Shown here in pieces: positions 1 through 9,700 of a DNA stretch of 64,000 nucleotides; positions within the stretch are counted from its first letter, which is position 1, and each line of letters opens with the position of its first letter. The position numbers were made by a program, and so were the translations under genes. The notes under the pieces are model-generated. The model was not told the DNA's origin. It did not search any database and saw only the letters and a list, made by a program, of their open reading frames with translations. Source of the stretch: Burkholderia cenocepacia (GTDB taxonomy: Bacteria; Pseudomonadota; Gammaproteobacteria; Burkholderiales; Burkholderiaceae). The stretch lies in the NCBI RefSeq assembly GCF_900446215.1, contig NZ_UAQZ01000005.1:28662-92661 (forward strand), in the 5' to 3' direction.

Positions 1-2
1 AT

Positions 3-680
3 GGCGTGCACAGCGAGGCTGGCTCGCGTTCCACTTCGTCAGACGGCAATTCGATGCGCTTCGCGATCGAGCGAAATCTGGCGGAAGATCCCGACTTCAT
101 GATGAAGGTCGGCCAGCGCAACCACGTTTCGGCGACGCGCATGTGGCAGATGTCCGAGGACAAGGTAATCGGCATGGCCGCCGAGTATCTGGACTGGAAA
201 GCGATGGCGCAGAACATGCGCGGCCCACAAGGAGCCGGAGCCAATGACGATGCCGTCGCCCCCAAGTTGGCCCACGACTTTGGATCGTCGTCGCGTGGTC
301 GAGCTGGTGCCGGCCACACCTCCGCTGGCGCCGGCGATTTCGGAGGCCGGGTCAAGGCAACGGGCTTCTCCTCGACCGATCCGGTCAAGCCGAACATGAC
401 GTCGCCGACCGAAATCTCGGCAGCACAGCACGCGCTTGATCAAGGTCGCGGCATCGGCCAACGCGCGAAGGATTTTGACGCGGACGTGCACAAGCACGCG
501 AGCCCGGACCGGGCGCTTGGCGAGGGGCGCGTGACCCAGACCGAGGTGAATGCGGCGAACGAGGATCGGGATCTTGCCGATACCGTCCGCCGGTCATGGA
601 ATGCCCCGCGCCGGGCGCTCGGGATGAAGGAATACGACGACTACGACACGAAGGATGTCCCGCCGGAGATCAAGAAATGA
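3..680 (+). CDS. TraG-like conjugation protein, C-terminal part (5' end outside window)
   Basis: The frame is open to the left edge, so only the last ~225 residues are present. They are hydrophilic, rich in Gly, Ala, Asp and His, with no membrane segment. The first 60 residues (FAIERNLAEDPDFMMKVG, then RMWQMSEDKVIGMAAEYL) and the low-complexity tail resemble the soluble C-terminal region of F-type TraG, which stabilises mating pairs and faces the periplasm. Being upstream of accessory genes and on the same plasmid as a MobF relaxase fits the end of a transfer operon. The family call is from recall of the general TraG tail, not from alignment. Another large transfer protein is possible. Confidence 0.55.
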   Translation, partial: GVHSEAGSRSTSSDGNSMRFAIERNLAEDPDFMMKVGQRNHVSATRMWQMSEDKVIGMAAEYLDWKAMAQNMRGPQGAGANDDAVAPKLAHDFGSSSRGRAGAGHTSAGAGDFGGRVKATGFSSTDPVKPNMTSPTEISAAQHALDQGRGIGQRAKDFDADVHKHASPDRALGEGRVTQTEVNAANEDRDLADTVRRSWNAPRRALGMKEYDDYDTKDVPPEIKK

Positions 681-1050
681 GCTTCGTTGCGGTTGTCCAT
701 TCATCACCGACCGGCGTAGGGGTTACGCCGTGTGCGGTCACATACATCGGAACGCTCGGTGACTTGGGCGCGAAGGACACGTCGTCGAAGCTGGTGGCGA
801 CTGCAGAAGTCGCGGATCTGCGGAATGTTGTGCCGACAAGCGCCTCAACCAGCGCGATCACGACTCGCACCACGATCAGGTCGTTCAGCACGGTAACCGC
901 ACCAATCCAGCCGACGCGGTTCAGCAGTTCCACCGTGCCTGCCCACAGCAGGAGTGTCGCGACGAGCCACACGGGCGCAAATCGCCGAAACCAAGCAAAT
1001 CGAAGCAGATACCGCAGCGGATGCCACACAACACGAAGGAAGGCTTTCAT
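670..1050 (-). CDS. Small inner-membrane protein, convergent with the TraG-like gene
   Basis: 126 residues. I chose the ATG at 1050 over an upstream in-frame start at 1152 because AAGGA lies 7 nt before it. The N-terminus is basic and aromatic (residues 1-25), followed by two hydrophobic segments around residues 26-42 and 48-66. The C-terminal half is soluble and Thr/Ser/Val rich. The 3' end overlaps the end of the TraG-like gene by 11 bases on the opposite strand. No family is recognised. Membrane topology and a clean ribosome-binding site support a real gene. It could be an entry-exclusion or transfer accessory protein, but that is only inferred from position. Confidence 0.6.
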   Translation of the reverse strand: MKAFLRVVWHPLRYLLRFAWFRRFAPVWLVATLLLWAGTVELLNRVGWIGAVTVLNDLIVVRVVIALVEALVGTTFRRSATSAVATSFDDVSFAPKSPSVPMYVTAHGVTPTPVGDEWTTATKLIS

Positions 1051-1143
1051 CTCGAATCCTTTTCCAACCGTCGTGTCGCGTTCTTGCGCTGGATGCGTGC
1101 GATACGTGCCGGTATGTTTGGGGTGCCACAGGGAGCTAACACC

Positions 1144-1476
1144 ATGATTCATCTTGAGTTTACCGCGTTTCGGACGCCTCGTGGTCCCGTGCTGTCCGGT
1201 GTGGTCACGGCGTTGACGGTCGTACTGGCCGCCTCCCTAGCCGCCTGCCAGGACATTCCGATCGCCCGCCAGCGGCTAGCGGAGCTTGTTGCCCCGCGAG
1301 ATGCGGGCGCTGCTGCAGCCACCCCGGCACCTGGCAATGCGTCAACCCCGCCGAGGGTTGCTTCGGGAGTTGCAGCCAGTTCCCCCCGTTCCGGTCGGTC
1401 GGGTAGCCCGCGCGACCGGGGCACCCCCTACGAGATCAAGCCGGGCGACATGGCCGGCTACAGCCTGCATATGTAA
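1144..1476 (+). CDS. Putative lipoprotein, 110 aa
   Basis: Starts at ATG 1144 behind GGGAG. The N-terminal hydrophobic stretch ends in a lipobox (LAAC, Cys about residue 37), predicting a lipid-anchored periplasmic protein. The mature part is Ala/Pro/Ser-rich and low complexity, ending in a short conserved-looking tail (TPYEIKPGDMAGYSLHM). The signal region is long for a lipoprotein, so the true start may be an internal codon. It sits 10 bp ahead of a second, smaller lipoprotein gene, probably in one transcript. No family is recognised. Small lipoproteins of this kind are common in plasmid transfer regions. Confidence 0.6.
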   Translation: MIHLEFTAFRTPRGPVLSGVVTALTVVLAASLAACQDIPIARQRLAELVAPRDAGAAAATPAPGNASTPPRVASGVAASSPRSGRSGSPRDRGTPYEIKPGDMAGYSLHM

Positions 1477-1486
1477 AGAGACCGCG

Positions 1487-1678
1487 ATGCGCCGAGTTTT
1501 GTCCAGCCTTATCACCGTCCGTTTCTCGTGTTGCGTTGCCGCATGCGCGTCGCTGCTACTCGCCGGGTGCGTCAACACGCCTATCAGCGATCCGCAGCGG
1601 CAGTTCGCTGGAACGCCGCTGACGCCCTACCAATCGACCGCACCGGCATTGATTTGCCGCGGCTGCGAGCTTCGCTAA
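1487..1678 (+). CDS. Small lipoprotein, 63 aa
   Basis: The sequence opens with MRRVLSSLITVRF, a hydrophobic core and a textbook lipobox LLAGC at about residue 28. The mature protein is only ~36 residues and ends with an unusual ICRGCEL Cys pair. The gene follows the 110-aa lipoprotein after 10 bp and precedes the 88-aa ORF by 15 bp, so all are probably cotranscribed. It is too short for a family call. The lipobox is clear. Entry-exclusion or toxic-lysis lipoproteins of this size occur on plasmids, but nothing here decides between roles. Confidence 0.6.
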   Translation: MRRVLSSLITVRFSCCVAACASLLLAGCVNTPISDPQRQFAGTPLTPYQSTAPALICRGCELR

Positions 1679-1693
1679 TTCAGGAGATCAGAG

Positions 1694-1960
1694 ATGCAGA
1701 AAAACGCCCTCTTCAATCACGGAATCGTCCGCTACGAGGTGGCGCTTGGCGTCGTTGGCGCGGTGATCAGCAAGTGCGCTGATCAGATCGGTGATGCGTT
1801 GCGGCAGACGCCGCCCGATATGGAAACCGTCACACATCTGCAGGCAAAGCAACGCGAGCTGGAAGTATTGCGCACCGCAATCGATCCGTTCGACGTTGAA
1901 AAAATCAACTCCGTCATTGCGCAGTACGGCCCGCTCGTCCGCGGCGAGCAGATCCTGTGA
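1694..1960 (+). CDS. 88-aa helical protein upstream of the zeta-like toxin
   Basis: Start ATG 1694 follows AGGAGATCAGAG, a strong ribosome-binding site. The protein is predicted mostly alpha-helical, with a heptad-like segment (HLQAKQRELEVLRTAID). It ends 10 bp before the P-loop kinase gene, which has its own GGAG. In epsilon-zeta modules a small helical epsilon antitoxin precedes zeta, so position and size make this a candidate partner. I see no specific match to epsilon, so antitoxin function is inference from gene order. Confidence 0.6.
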   Translation: MQKNALFNHGIVRYEVALGVVGAVISKCADQIGDALRQTPPDMETVTHLQAKQRELEVLRTAIDPFDVEKINSVIAQYGPLVRGEQIL

Positions 1961-1970
1961 GGAGCCGGCC

Positions 1971-3383
1971 ATGCCCCGCGAACTGACCGACAACGAACTC
2001 CATCGTCTTTACCGTGCCGTCGAGGTGGCGGATATTTCTCGAACGGCGCACCAGGAAACTCCCATCGCGATCATGACCGGTGGCCAGCCAGGCTCCGGCA
2101 AGACCGGCCTCACTGGCATCGCCCTGCAGGAACTGGCATTACGCGGCGGCGCCGTCGTGATCGACGCGGATCGCATGCGCGAATACAACCCGGACTACCG
2201 GCGCCTGATGGCATCGGATCCCGAACATGCTGCCGACCTTACGCACCCGACGGCGGCTCAGTGGGCAAATCAGCTGCGCGACCGCGCGATCTTTGAACGG
2301 CGCAATCTCGTCGTCGACGGCACGATGCGCGATCCCAACGACGTCGCGCGGGTCGCCAAACAACTGAAGGACGCGGGTTACATCGTGGACGCTCGTGTCA
2401 TGGCGGTGCCGGGCGACGTATCGTTCGCGCACGCTCGGCTGCGATATGAATCGCTCGATAACGAAGCCCAGGCGGGGCGCGTGGTCAATCAGCGTCAGCA
2501 CGATGCAGCCTATGCCGGTGTCCCGCAATCGCTCGAGCGCCTCGAGGCGAACAAGCTGGTCGACCGGATCACGATTTACGACACCGCGCGCCGCGAGGTC
2601 TACCAGAACGTGCTCGAGGGCGGACAGTGGAAGGCACCGCCGCAAGCCGCGCAAACATTGGTGGCCGTGCGCGATCGCGGCCGTACCCGCGACGAGCGAG
2701 CCGATTACGTCGATGCGCTCACGACGATCGAAGCGCAAACGGCCGTGCGCAATTCGGTCTCGCCTGGCAGGGGCCCGCAGGACCGTGCCGACTGGATCGA
2801 GAAGATCGACGCCGCCCGCAAGGAACTGGCGCAGTTCGAGCAGTCTCCTACCTATGCCCGGGCCAAGGCGTTCGACGACGGGCCGAGCGTCGCCACGCTC
2901 GCGCGCCACCCCGAGCTCGACGGTGCGTACAAGCAATTGGCTGACCTGCGCAAGAGTTTCTCGCCCGAGACGCCCGAAGGTGAGCGCGATCGCCAGTATT
3001 CGGCTGCAGTCGCGAGCCTGTCGGAACAGCTCCATCGCGGAGAGATCCCCAAGGGCGACGTCGGTCCGGAGGACTCGCGGCGGGTGATCAACTCAGCCGC
3101 GCGCGAGCGCAATCTGGTCGTTCGCGAACCCGAGCCGGATCGCATCGTGCAGGGCGAAGTCTTGGCGCGCTCGTCGCAACACACCCTGGTCCACGTCGCC
3201 GGTAGCGACAACATCGCGTTCGTCTACACCCGCGCGCAGCTCGAGCGCGATATCGAACCCGGCGAAAAACTCGGCCTTGCCCATGAGCAGCACGGCGCCA
3301 CCCGCGTCATGACGCAGCAGCAGGCGCAGGAAATGACCGACCTGACACGCGACCGCGACGCCGGCATGGAAAGGAGCCGATGA
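1971..3383 (+). CDS. Zeta-toxin family P-loop kinase, 470 aa
   Basis: Start ATG 1971 lies behind GGAG just after the previous stop. Residues 36-46 hold a Walker A (GQPGSGKT), followed by a DADRMREYNPDY segment and a helical lid region with Arg. This matches the zeta/PezT fold that phosphorylates UDP-N-acetylglucosamine and blocks cell-wall synthesis. At 470 residues it is longer than streptococcal zeta toxins (~250-290). The extra C-terminal half (from about residue 270) is charged and helical. Its last ~60 residues (VQGEVLARSSQHTLVHV onward) resemble KfrB-type domains on proteobacterial plasmids. The stop overlaps the next start by 4 bases, indicating coupling. Function is by motif only. Confidence 0.8.
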   Translation: MPRELTDNELHRLYRAVEVADISRTAHQETPIAIMTGGQPGSGKTGLTGIALQELALRGGAVVIDADRMREYNPDYRRLMASDPEHAADLTHPTAAQWANQLRDRAIFERRNLVVDGTMRDPNDVARVAKQLKDAGYIVDARVMAVPGDVSFAHARLRYESLDNEAQAGRVVNQRQHDAAYAGVPQSLERLEANKLVDRITIYDTARREVYQNVLEGGQWKAPPQAAQTLVAVRDRGRTRDERADYVDALTTIEAQTAVRNSVSPGRGPQDRADWIEKIDAARKELAQFEQSPTYARAKAFDDGPSVATLARHPELDGAYKQLADLRKSFSPETPEGERDRQYSAAVASLSEQLHRGEIPKGDVGPEDSRRVINSAARERNLVVREPEPDRIVQGEVLARSSQHTLVHVAGSDNIAFVYTRAQLERDIEPGEKLGLAHEQHGATRVMTQQQAQEMTDLTRDRDAGMERSR

Positions 3384-4696
3384 TGAGTGCCCGCTACGAA
3401 TTGTTCGGCGAGGTCTACGACGCGGACACTCGTGATCTGTATTCGCACCTTGCGCAAGCGTACGAACAGAAGGTTCGGCCGCTGTGCCGTTGCCGGGATC
3501 CGGAACCCGGTGTCCCGATGTACATCGCGCGCTTCGACGGGCGTTTTCTGATCAAGCGCATGCCGGGTACGGCCGGCCAGCACAAGCTCGGCTGCGACTC
3601 GTACGACTACCCGCCCGAGTTATCTGGGCTCGGCGACGTCGAAGGTAGCGCGATCGTCGAGGATCTCGAATCCGGCCAGGTAACGCTGAAATTCGGTTTC
3701 GCGCTGTCCAAGGGTGCGGCCAGGAAGATGCCCGAGCCATCCGGGAAGGAACCCGACAGCATCAAGGCCGACAGCAAGAAGCTGACGCTGCGCGGCACGT
3801 TGCACTACCTGTGGGAACAGGCCGGGCTGAACCGCTGGTCGCCTGCGATGGCGGGCAAGCGCAGCTGGTACGTGGTGCGCAAGTACCTGCTGCAGGCGGC
3901 CGCCGACAAGCAAGCGAAGCGCATGAACCTCACCGACATGCTGTACATCCCGGAATCGTTCGTGCTCGACCAGAAAGACCAAATCCAGCAGCGCCGAACG
4001 GAACACCTTACGCATATCTCGGTGTCGGAATCGGGCGAGCCGCACTTCATTCTGGTGATCGGCGAACTGAAGGAAATCGCAACGGCGCGCTTCGGCTTCA
4101 AGCTGGTGCTGAAACACCTGCCGGACTACGGCCTGATGCTCGAGGAGGCGACCCACAAGCGGCTGAAGGACCGCTTCGAGGTCGAGCTCGAGCTCTGGAA
4201 CGCGCTCGAGGGCACGCACCTGATGGTGATCGCGACGGCCAGCCTTTCGCGCACCGGCATCGCGACCGTCCAGGAATGCTCGCTGATGCTGACCACTGAG
4301 CAGTGGATCCCGTTCGACGACAGCAGCGAGCATGCGCTGCTGCAGGCTCTGGTGCGCCGGCGCTACGTGAAATGCCTGCGCTACAACCTGCCTTCTAGCC
4401 GGCCGCTCGCGAGCGCTGTGCTCACCGACGTTGAACAGGCCACGGCGCTCTACGTTGTACCGCCGAGCGCCGACGAAGCCTACCAGACGGCGCTCGACGC
4501 ACTGCTGGTCGACAGCGAACTTGATGCGTGGATCTGGAAGCCGCTGGAAGGCACGATGCCGGCCTTGCCGGACCCCGCGACGAACTGGCGCAAGCTCGTC
4601 GCGGCGCAGGCCGCGCGCGCATCTCAACACGATGCGCACCTGCCGTTCGATGGCGAACCGCCCCACGCTGGCCAACAGGGAAAGCACGACGCATGA
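3380..4696 (+). CDS. DUF1173 family protein, 438 aa
   Basis: The ATGA overlap with the zeta-like gene shows translational coupling. Near the N-terminus is a Cys-rich pattern (CRCRDPEPGVPMYIARF) followed by KRMPGT and a His/Cys pair (HKLGC), typical of DUF1173 and suggestive of a bound metal. The rest is mixed alpha/beta with no membrane segment. DUF1173 proteins are frequent on conjugative plasmids and ICEs of beta- and gamma-proteobacteria; their biochemical role is unknown. Length is normal for the family. The family call is confident; function is not known. Confidence 0.8.
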   Translation: MMSARYELFGEVYDADTRDLYSHLAQAYEQKVRPLCRCRDPEPGVPMYIARFDGRFLIKRMPGTAGQHKLGCDSYDYPPELSGLGDVEGSAIVEDLESGQVTLKFGFALSKGAARKMPEPSGKEPDSIKADSKKLTLRGTLHYLWEQAGLNRWSPAMAGKRSWYVVRKYLLQAAADKQAKRMNLTDMLYIPESFVLDQKDQIQQRRTEHLTHISVSESGEPHFILVIGELKEIATARFGFKLVLKHLPDYGLMLEEATHKRLKDRFEVELELWNALEGTHLMVIATASLSRTGIATVQECSLMLTTEQWIPFDDSSEHALLQALVRRRYVKCLRYNLPSSRPLASAVLTDVEQATALYVVPPSADEAYQTALDALLVDSELDAWIWKPLEGTMPALPDPATNWRKLVAAQAARASQHDAHLPFDGEPPHAGQQGKHDA

Positions 4697-4860
4697 AGCT
4701 CAACAACGAACGATTCGTGGTCGGCACGCGCGGCTGGGATGTCGCCGAAGCGAAGCGGGTTCCGGCCGGTGTCGCGCGCGCCACTCTGCAGAACGCCACC
4801 TGGCGGATACCGATCAGCGGGGCGCCGGCGCCAGTTGTGCGTGAGCGCGATCCATCATGA
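4693..4860 (+). CDS. Small coupled ORF, 55 aa
   Basis: Starts within the DUF1173 stop (ATGA) and its own stop overlaps the start of the next gene (ATGA), so it sits in a strictly overlapping train of four genes. The product is small and basic with no hydrophobic segment (MKLNNERFVVGTRGWDVAEAK at the start). No family is recognised. The overlaps at both ends are the main evidence that it is translated. Confidence 0.55.
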   Translation: MKLNNERFVVGTRGWDVAEAKRVPAGVARATLQNATWRIPISGAPAPVVRERDPS

Positions 4861-5429
4861 ACACGCCGATCTCTCGCGATCGTGGCCGGTTGGCGACTAA
4901 CCGCCTCGGACCGTCCGGCGGTGCGCTGCCGCCGATGCAAGATCTGCCAGCCTGGTACGACGCGTCGCCATGCTGGCTGGTCAACCTACCGCAGTTCGCG
5001 ACCGCGGCTGCGACCGTCGGCCTGATCGGCGTCATTTCCGTGCTCTTGTCGGCGTACACGCCGCTCTGGCCGTTCGGGTTCGGGCTGATGCTTATCCCGA
5101 TTGCGATCGCCGTGAACGCGGCGGTCGACGCGGCCGCGACGCATATCGTGATCGACCCCGCACGGGTGACGGTCAAAACCGGCATCGCGACCCGCCGGAC
5201 CGCGAGCGTCGAGCTTTATCGCCTCGTGAACGTCGACGCCGTGACGGCCTGGTGGCAACGCCCGCTTGGGTTCGGCACGCTGATTCTGGAGACGAGCGAC
5301 GCCTACCGCCCGGTATGGGTGCTGCCGGGCGTGCGGAACGTCGAGTTCATGCGTGAAGTGCTGACGCGCCAGGCGCTCGAGCTGCGTAGCGCGCGTGGCG
5401 TGCGTGAAGTGAACATGGGGCGCCTGTGA
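4857..5429 (+). CDS. Membrane-anchored PH-domain (bPH2/YdbS-like) protein, 190 aa
   Basis: Residues ~45-95 contain two adjacent transmembrane helices. They are followed by a cytoplasmic beta-rich domain with the pattern IDPARVTVKTGIATRRTASVEL, then RLVNVDAV and a GTLILET strand, as in bacterial PH domain 2 (YdbS) proteins. These proteins sit in the inner membrane; the role is usually unknown. The gene overlaps the preceding ORF by 4 bp and is probably the end of the zeta/DUF1173 train. The stretch 5430-5489 has no gene. Confidence 0.75.
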   Translation: MNTPISRDRGRLATNRLGPSGGALPPMQDLPAWYDASPCWLVNLPQFATAAATVGLIGVISVLLSAYTPLWPFGFGLMLIPIAIAVNAAVDAAATHIVIDPARVTVKTGIATRRTASVELYRLVNVDAVTAWWQRPLGFGTLILETSDAYRPVWVLPGVRNVEFMREVLTRQALELRSARGVREVNMGRL

Positions 5430-5489
5430 TGGCAAGGGAAGCCATGACCCACCGCAAACCTGATTAAACGAAACAGATTGGAGAATTCA

Positions 5490-5762
5490 ATGATTCGCAT
5501 ACTCGCGCTTGCATTGCTCGTCGTCGCTGTAACGCGTCCGGTGTTCGCCGCTGCCTCCATGGCTGCGGAACCGGACGCTCGCCCGACTCCGTTGATGGGC
5601 GTGCCCGTCATGACGGGATTGTCGCGCGTGAGTCAGCCCGCTGCGGTGATCGTTGCTCCGTCCGTCAGTGCAAGTCATCCGACTGCAGCGGTGCGCGACG
5701 ACGTTGTGGCGACCGCCCGCAAGACCCTTTCCGGCAACGAAGAAGTCCTCTCCCCTCAATAA
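5490..5762 (+). CDS. Small secreted protein, 90 aa
   Basis: ATG 5490 follows GGAG by 7 nt; an upstream in-frame codon at 5478 lacks such spacing. The first 20 residues are a signal peptide (MIRILALALLVVAVTRPVFA) with an Ala-x-Ala-type cleavage site. The mature ~70 residues are Pro/Val/Ala rich without Cys. It is separated from neighbours by ~40-60 bp. No family is recognised. Export to the periplasm is well supported; function is not. Confidence 0.6.
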   Translation: MIRILALALLVVAVTRPVFAAASMAAEPDARPTPLMGVPVMTGLSRVSQPAAVIVAPSVSASHPTAAVRDDVVATARKTLSGNEEVLSPQ

Positions 5763-5800
5763 CGACAGCGGAATCCAACCATCCGAGACCAGAGATATTT

Positions 5801-6613
5801 ATGAGCCAGCACGTTAAAGACTACCTGACACCGGACGAGGCCATGCAGATGCTGCATGCACAACTCTCACACGGCGCGGATCTGTACCGCTTTCTGTTGA
5901 CGCGTCGGGTAATGCACCTGACGGGAGGGGTGGTCCAGCACGGCCCGCTCGCGGGCTTCAACATCGGCCGGCACGCGACCTGGCGGGAAGAGGACAACGC
6001 GTCCAAGGTGCTGGGCTTCTACGAACAGGAAGTGTGCGCCCTGCTCGACCGACTTTCCGGACGGTGTGATGTTCTGGTCGATTTGGGCGGCGCCGATGGC
6101 TTCTATGCGGTCGGCATGGTCGAACGCGGGCACTTCCGCGAATCGCACTGCTTCGAGATCGAGGATCAGAGCCGCGCGAACATCGCCGCGATCGCGGCCG
6201 ACAACGGCGTGGCCGGGCGGGTTCATCTTTACGGTGCCGCGACTTCGACGTTCGCCCGTGACCTCACAGCAGCGGGCGTCGACTTTCGTCGTGCCGCGGT
6301 CCTGGTCGACATCGAAAGCAACGAGTTCGAAGTCCTCAACACCCAGTGCCTCCACGACCTGCGTCATTCACACGTGATCGTCGAAATTCACGACTTCATG
6401 CGCCCGCATGACGGCGCGCAGCGCTACGCCGAGCTGCGCGAGCGCGCGCAAGTCGATTTCCACGTCCATTCCTTTACCACCGGGGCGCGAGATCCGTCGT
6501 CGATCCCGTTTTTACGCAATGGCTGGACCGATACCGATCGCTGGTTGCTCTGCTCGGAGAGCCGCGCGACTTTGATGACCTGGCTGTATCTCGAACCGAA
6601 GGAGACCTGCTGA
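5801..6613 (+). CDS. FkbM-like SAM-dependent methyltransferase, 270 aa
   Basis: A class I methyltransferase motif I is visible at about residues 90-100 (VLVDLGGADGFYAVGM). An acidic residue closes the second strand (FEIEDQ), and a post-motif strand reads AAVLVDIESNEFEVL. The IE-GxE/FEVL pattern resembles FkbM-type O-methyltransferases, which act on sugars or small secondary metabolites. The N-terminal ~85 residues are extra helical sequence. The gene lies between the secreted protein and the adhesin and ends just before a 12-bp hairpin. The substrate cannot be read from the sequence. Confidence 0.7.
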   Translation: MSQHVKDYLTPDEAMQMLHAQLSHGADLYRFLLTRRVMHLTGGVVQHGPLAGFNIGRHATWREEDNASKVLGFYEQEVCALLDRLSGRCDVLVDLGGADGFYAVGMVERGHFRESHCFEIEDQSRANIAAIAADNGVAGRVHLYGAATSTFARDLTAAGVDFRRAAVLVDIESNEFEVLNTQCLHDLRHSHVIVEIHDFMRPHDGAQRYAELRERAQVDFHVHSFTTGARDPSSIPFLRNGWTDTDRWLLCSESRATLMTWLYLEPKETC

Positions 6614-6640
6614 TATTGATCCAGGAGCACACAAAAAAAG

Positions 6641-6682
6641 CGCCGCAATCCGATGACCTTGGCCGGGAGACGGATTGCGGCG
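6641..6682. terminator. 12-bp perfect inverted repeat, likely terminator
   Basis: CGCCGCAATCCG at 6641-6652 pairs perfectly with CGGATTGCGGCG at 6671-6682 across an 18-nt loop. A run of seven A lies immediately to the left, so the canonical hairpin plus U-tract is on the minus strand; on the plus strand it has no U-tract. It separates the methyltransferase from the adhesin gene and may insulate in both directions. Confidence 0.55.
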
Positions 6683-6723
6683 GGAATTCACAAACCACCG
6701 TTGTTATTCTGAGGTAATTGTAG

Positions 6724-9700
6724 ATGAATCACCTTTCATACCCTGCAATGCGCGATTCGTTGCGCGTGCGGCGGAAGTTGATCGCTGTCACGGTAACGAC
6801 TGCTGTACTCGCGCTTTCCGGTGAGGCGTCGGCGCAGTACGTCAGTGTCAACTCCACCGGAAGCGCTGCCCATGCGAGCGGAACGGACGGCATCGCCGTA
6901 GGCTCTGCGGCCACGGCCGCCGGCAGCGACAGCACCGCGATCGGCACAAACGCGCGTGTTTATCCCACTACCGATACCGGTTCAATGGCGCTCGGATACG
7001 GAGCGAAGGTCGCGCCGGGCGGTGCAACCACGTCATCCGGAAACCTCGCGATCGGTGTGAATGCGGCCGTTGGCGGGAATACCGCGGGCGACATTTCAAA
7101 TGCGATCGCCATCGGCACGAGCGCAGTGTCGGAGCGGTCGGGGGGATCTCCATCGGCGCCTCCAGCCACAACGCCGGAGCGGCAATCGCGATCGGCAATA
7201 GTGCGTCGACCGGCATCGACGGTCAGATTGCAATCGGCACGGGCGCCCTCGCCGATCCTTCATCGTTCGGCACACCGGGCGGCATCGCGATCGGGCAAAA
7301 CTCGTATACCAGCGGGGTTGGCGCGGCATTGGGGGTGGATGCACACGCATCGGGCAACTCTGTCGCGGCCGGCGCGAACTCGTACGCAGGATGGCGCGAC
7401 ACTGCCGTCGGCGTGCAAGCGACGGCCACGGGAGACACATCTGTCGCCATCGGTTATCAGAGCAATGACGCGGGTCGCGATCGGGTCGTCAGCGTTGGCG
7501 CGAGCGGTCTGACGCGCGCCGTGACGAACGTGACGGCGGGGACGACGACGACGGACGCGGCAAACGTCGGCCAGCTGCCCGGCACGATCAACGGTAACGT
7601 CGTGACGATGGGAAACATGTTGACGCCGGGTGCCAGCGTCGGCCCCGCGACGGTCACGAACGTGGCTCCTGGCACGTTGACGGGCGGGAGCACGGACGCG
7701 GTCAACGGCTCGCAATTGTTCACAACCAATCTGGCCGTCACGACCCACAAGCAGATGCTCGACAACCTGTCAGGGCGCGTTGTAAACGGCACGATCGGTC
7801 TGGTGCAGCAGCAGGCCGGCGCACCAGGCAGCGGCACGATTACGGTGGGGGCACAGACCGGCGGTACGTCCGTCGATCTCACCGGCACTGACGGGGCGCG
7901 TACCATCTCCGGTGTTGCCGCCGGCACGGCGACGACCGATGCGGTCAACGTCGGCCAGCTGAACACGGTCGCCAGCGTCGCGTCGAACTCGGTGCAGTAC
8001 GACACTACCGGCCACACGTCGGTGACGCTCGGCGGAGCCGCGGCTGCAGCGCCGGTCGCGCTGACGAACGTGGCGGCCGGCACGCTGTCGGCAACGAGCG
8101 TTGATGCTGTCAACGGCGCGCAGCTGTTCGCGGCCAATCAGGCCGTCGCGAACACCTCGACGTCGGTCACGAACCTCACGAACGGCATCAACGCCGGAAC
8201 GGTCGGCCTCGTTCAGCAAACCGGCGGCGCACCGGGCAGCGGCCCGATCGCGGTCGGCGCACAGACTGGCGGCATGTCCGTCGACTTCACCGGGACGAAC
8301 GGCGCACGCACGCTCTCGGGCGTCGCAGCGGGTACGGCAACGACGGATGCCGTCAATGTCGGCCAGCTCAGTGCAGTCGCCGGCGCGACGGCCAATGCGG
8401 TCCAGTACGACAGTACCGGCCACACGTCGGTCACGCTCGGCGGCACGACGGCTGCATCGCCCGTCGCGCTGACGAACGTGGCGGCCGGAACGCTGTCCGC
8501 CTCGAGCACCGACGCCGTCAACGGCTCACAGCTGAACACGACGAATCAGGCCGTCGCGAACACGTCGACGTCGGTCACGAACCTCATGAGCGGCATCAAC
8601 GCCGGCACGGTCGGCCTGGTGCAACAGGCCGGCGGTGCGCCGGGCACCGGCACGATCACGGTCGGTGCGCAGACCAGCGGCACGGCTGTCGATTTCGCCG
8701 GCACGAACGGTGCGCGTACGCTGTCCGGCGTCGCGGGCGGCACGGCAACCACCGATGCCGTAAACGTCGGGCAGCTCAACGTCGTCGCCAGTACCGCGTC
8801 GAATTCGGTGCAGTACGACAACGCTGGCCACACGTCGGTGACGCTCGGCGGCACGGCAGCTGCAGCGCCGGTCGCGCTGACGAACGTGGCGGCCGGCACG
8901 CTGTCCGCTTCGAGCACGGACGCCGTCAACGGTGCGCAACTGAACACGACCAACCAGGCCGTTGCGAACACGTCGACGTCGGTGACGAATTTGTCGGCAA
9001 GCATCAATGCGGGCACGGTCGGTCTGGTGCAACAGGCCGGCGGTGCGCCTGGCCGCGGCACGATTACGGTCGGTGTGCAGACCGGCGGCACAACGGTCGA
9101 TTTCGCCGGCACGAACGGCGCACGTACGCTGTCCGGCGTCGCGGCCGGCATCGCAGCGACCGACGTCGTGAACGTCGGGCAGCTCGATGCCGTCGCCGGC
9201 ACCGCGTCGAACTCGGTCCAGTACGACAACGCGGACCATACGGTCGTCACACTCGGCGGCACCGCGGCAGGAGCGCCCGTCGCGCTGAGGAACGTGGCGG
9301 CCGGCACGCTGTCGGCCGCGAGCGCAGACGCGGTCAACGGCGCTCAACTGTTCGCGACGAACCAGGCCGTCGCGAGCACGTCGACGTCGGTGACGAATCT
9401 GTCGGCCAGCATCGATGCGGGCACGGTCGGCCTGGTGCGGCAGGCCGGCGGTGCGCCGGGAAGTGGCCCGATCACGGTTGGCGCGCAAACCGGCGGCCTG
9501 TCCGTCGACTTCGCCGGGACGACCGGTCCGCGCACGCTGGCCGGCGTCGCGGCTGGCACCGCTGCGACCGATGCGGTCAACGTTGGTCAGCTGAGCACGG
9601 TGGCCGGTACCGCGTCGAACTCGGTCCAGTACGACAACGCGGGCCATACGTCGGTCACGCTCGGCGGTACCGCGGCGGCAGCGCCGGTCGCGCTCACAAA

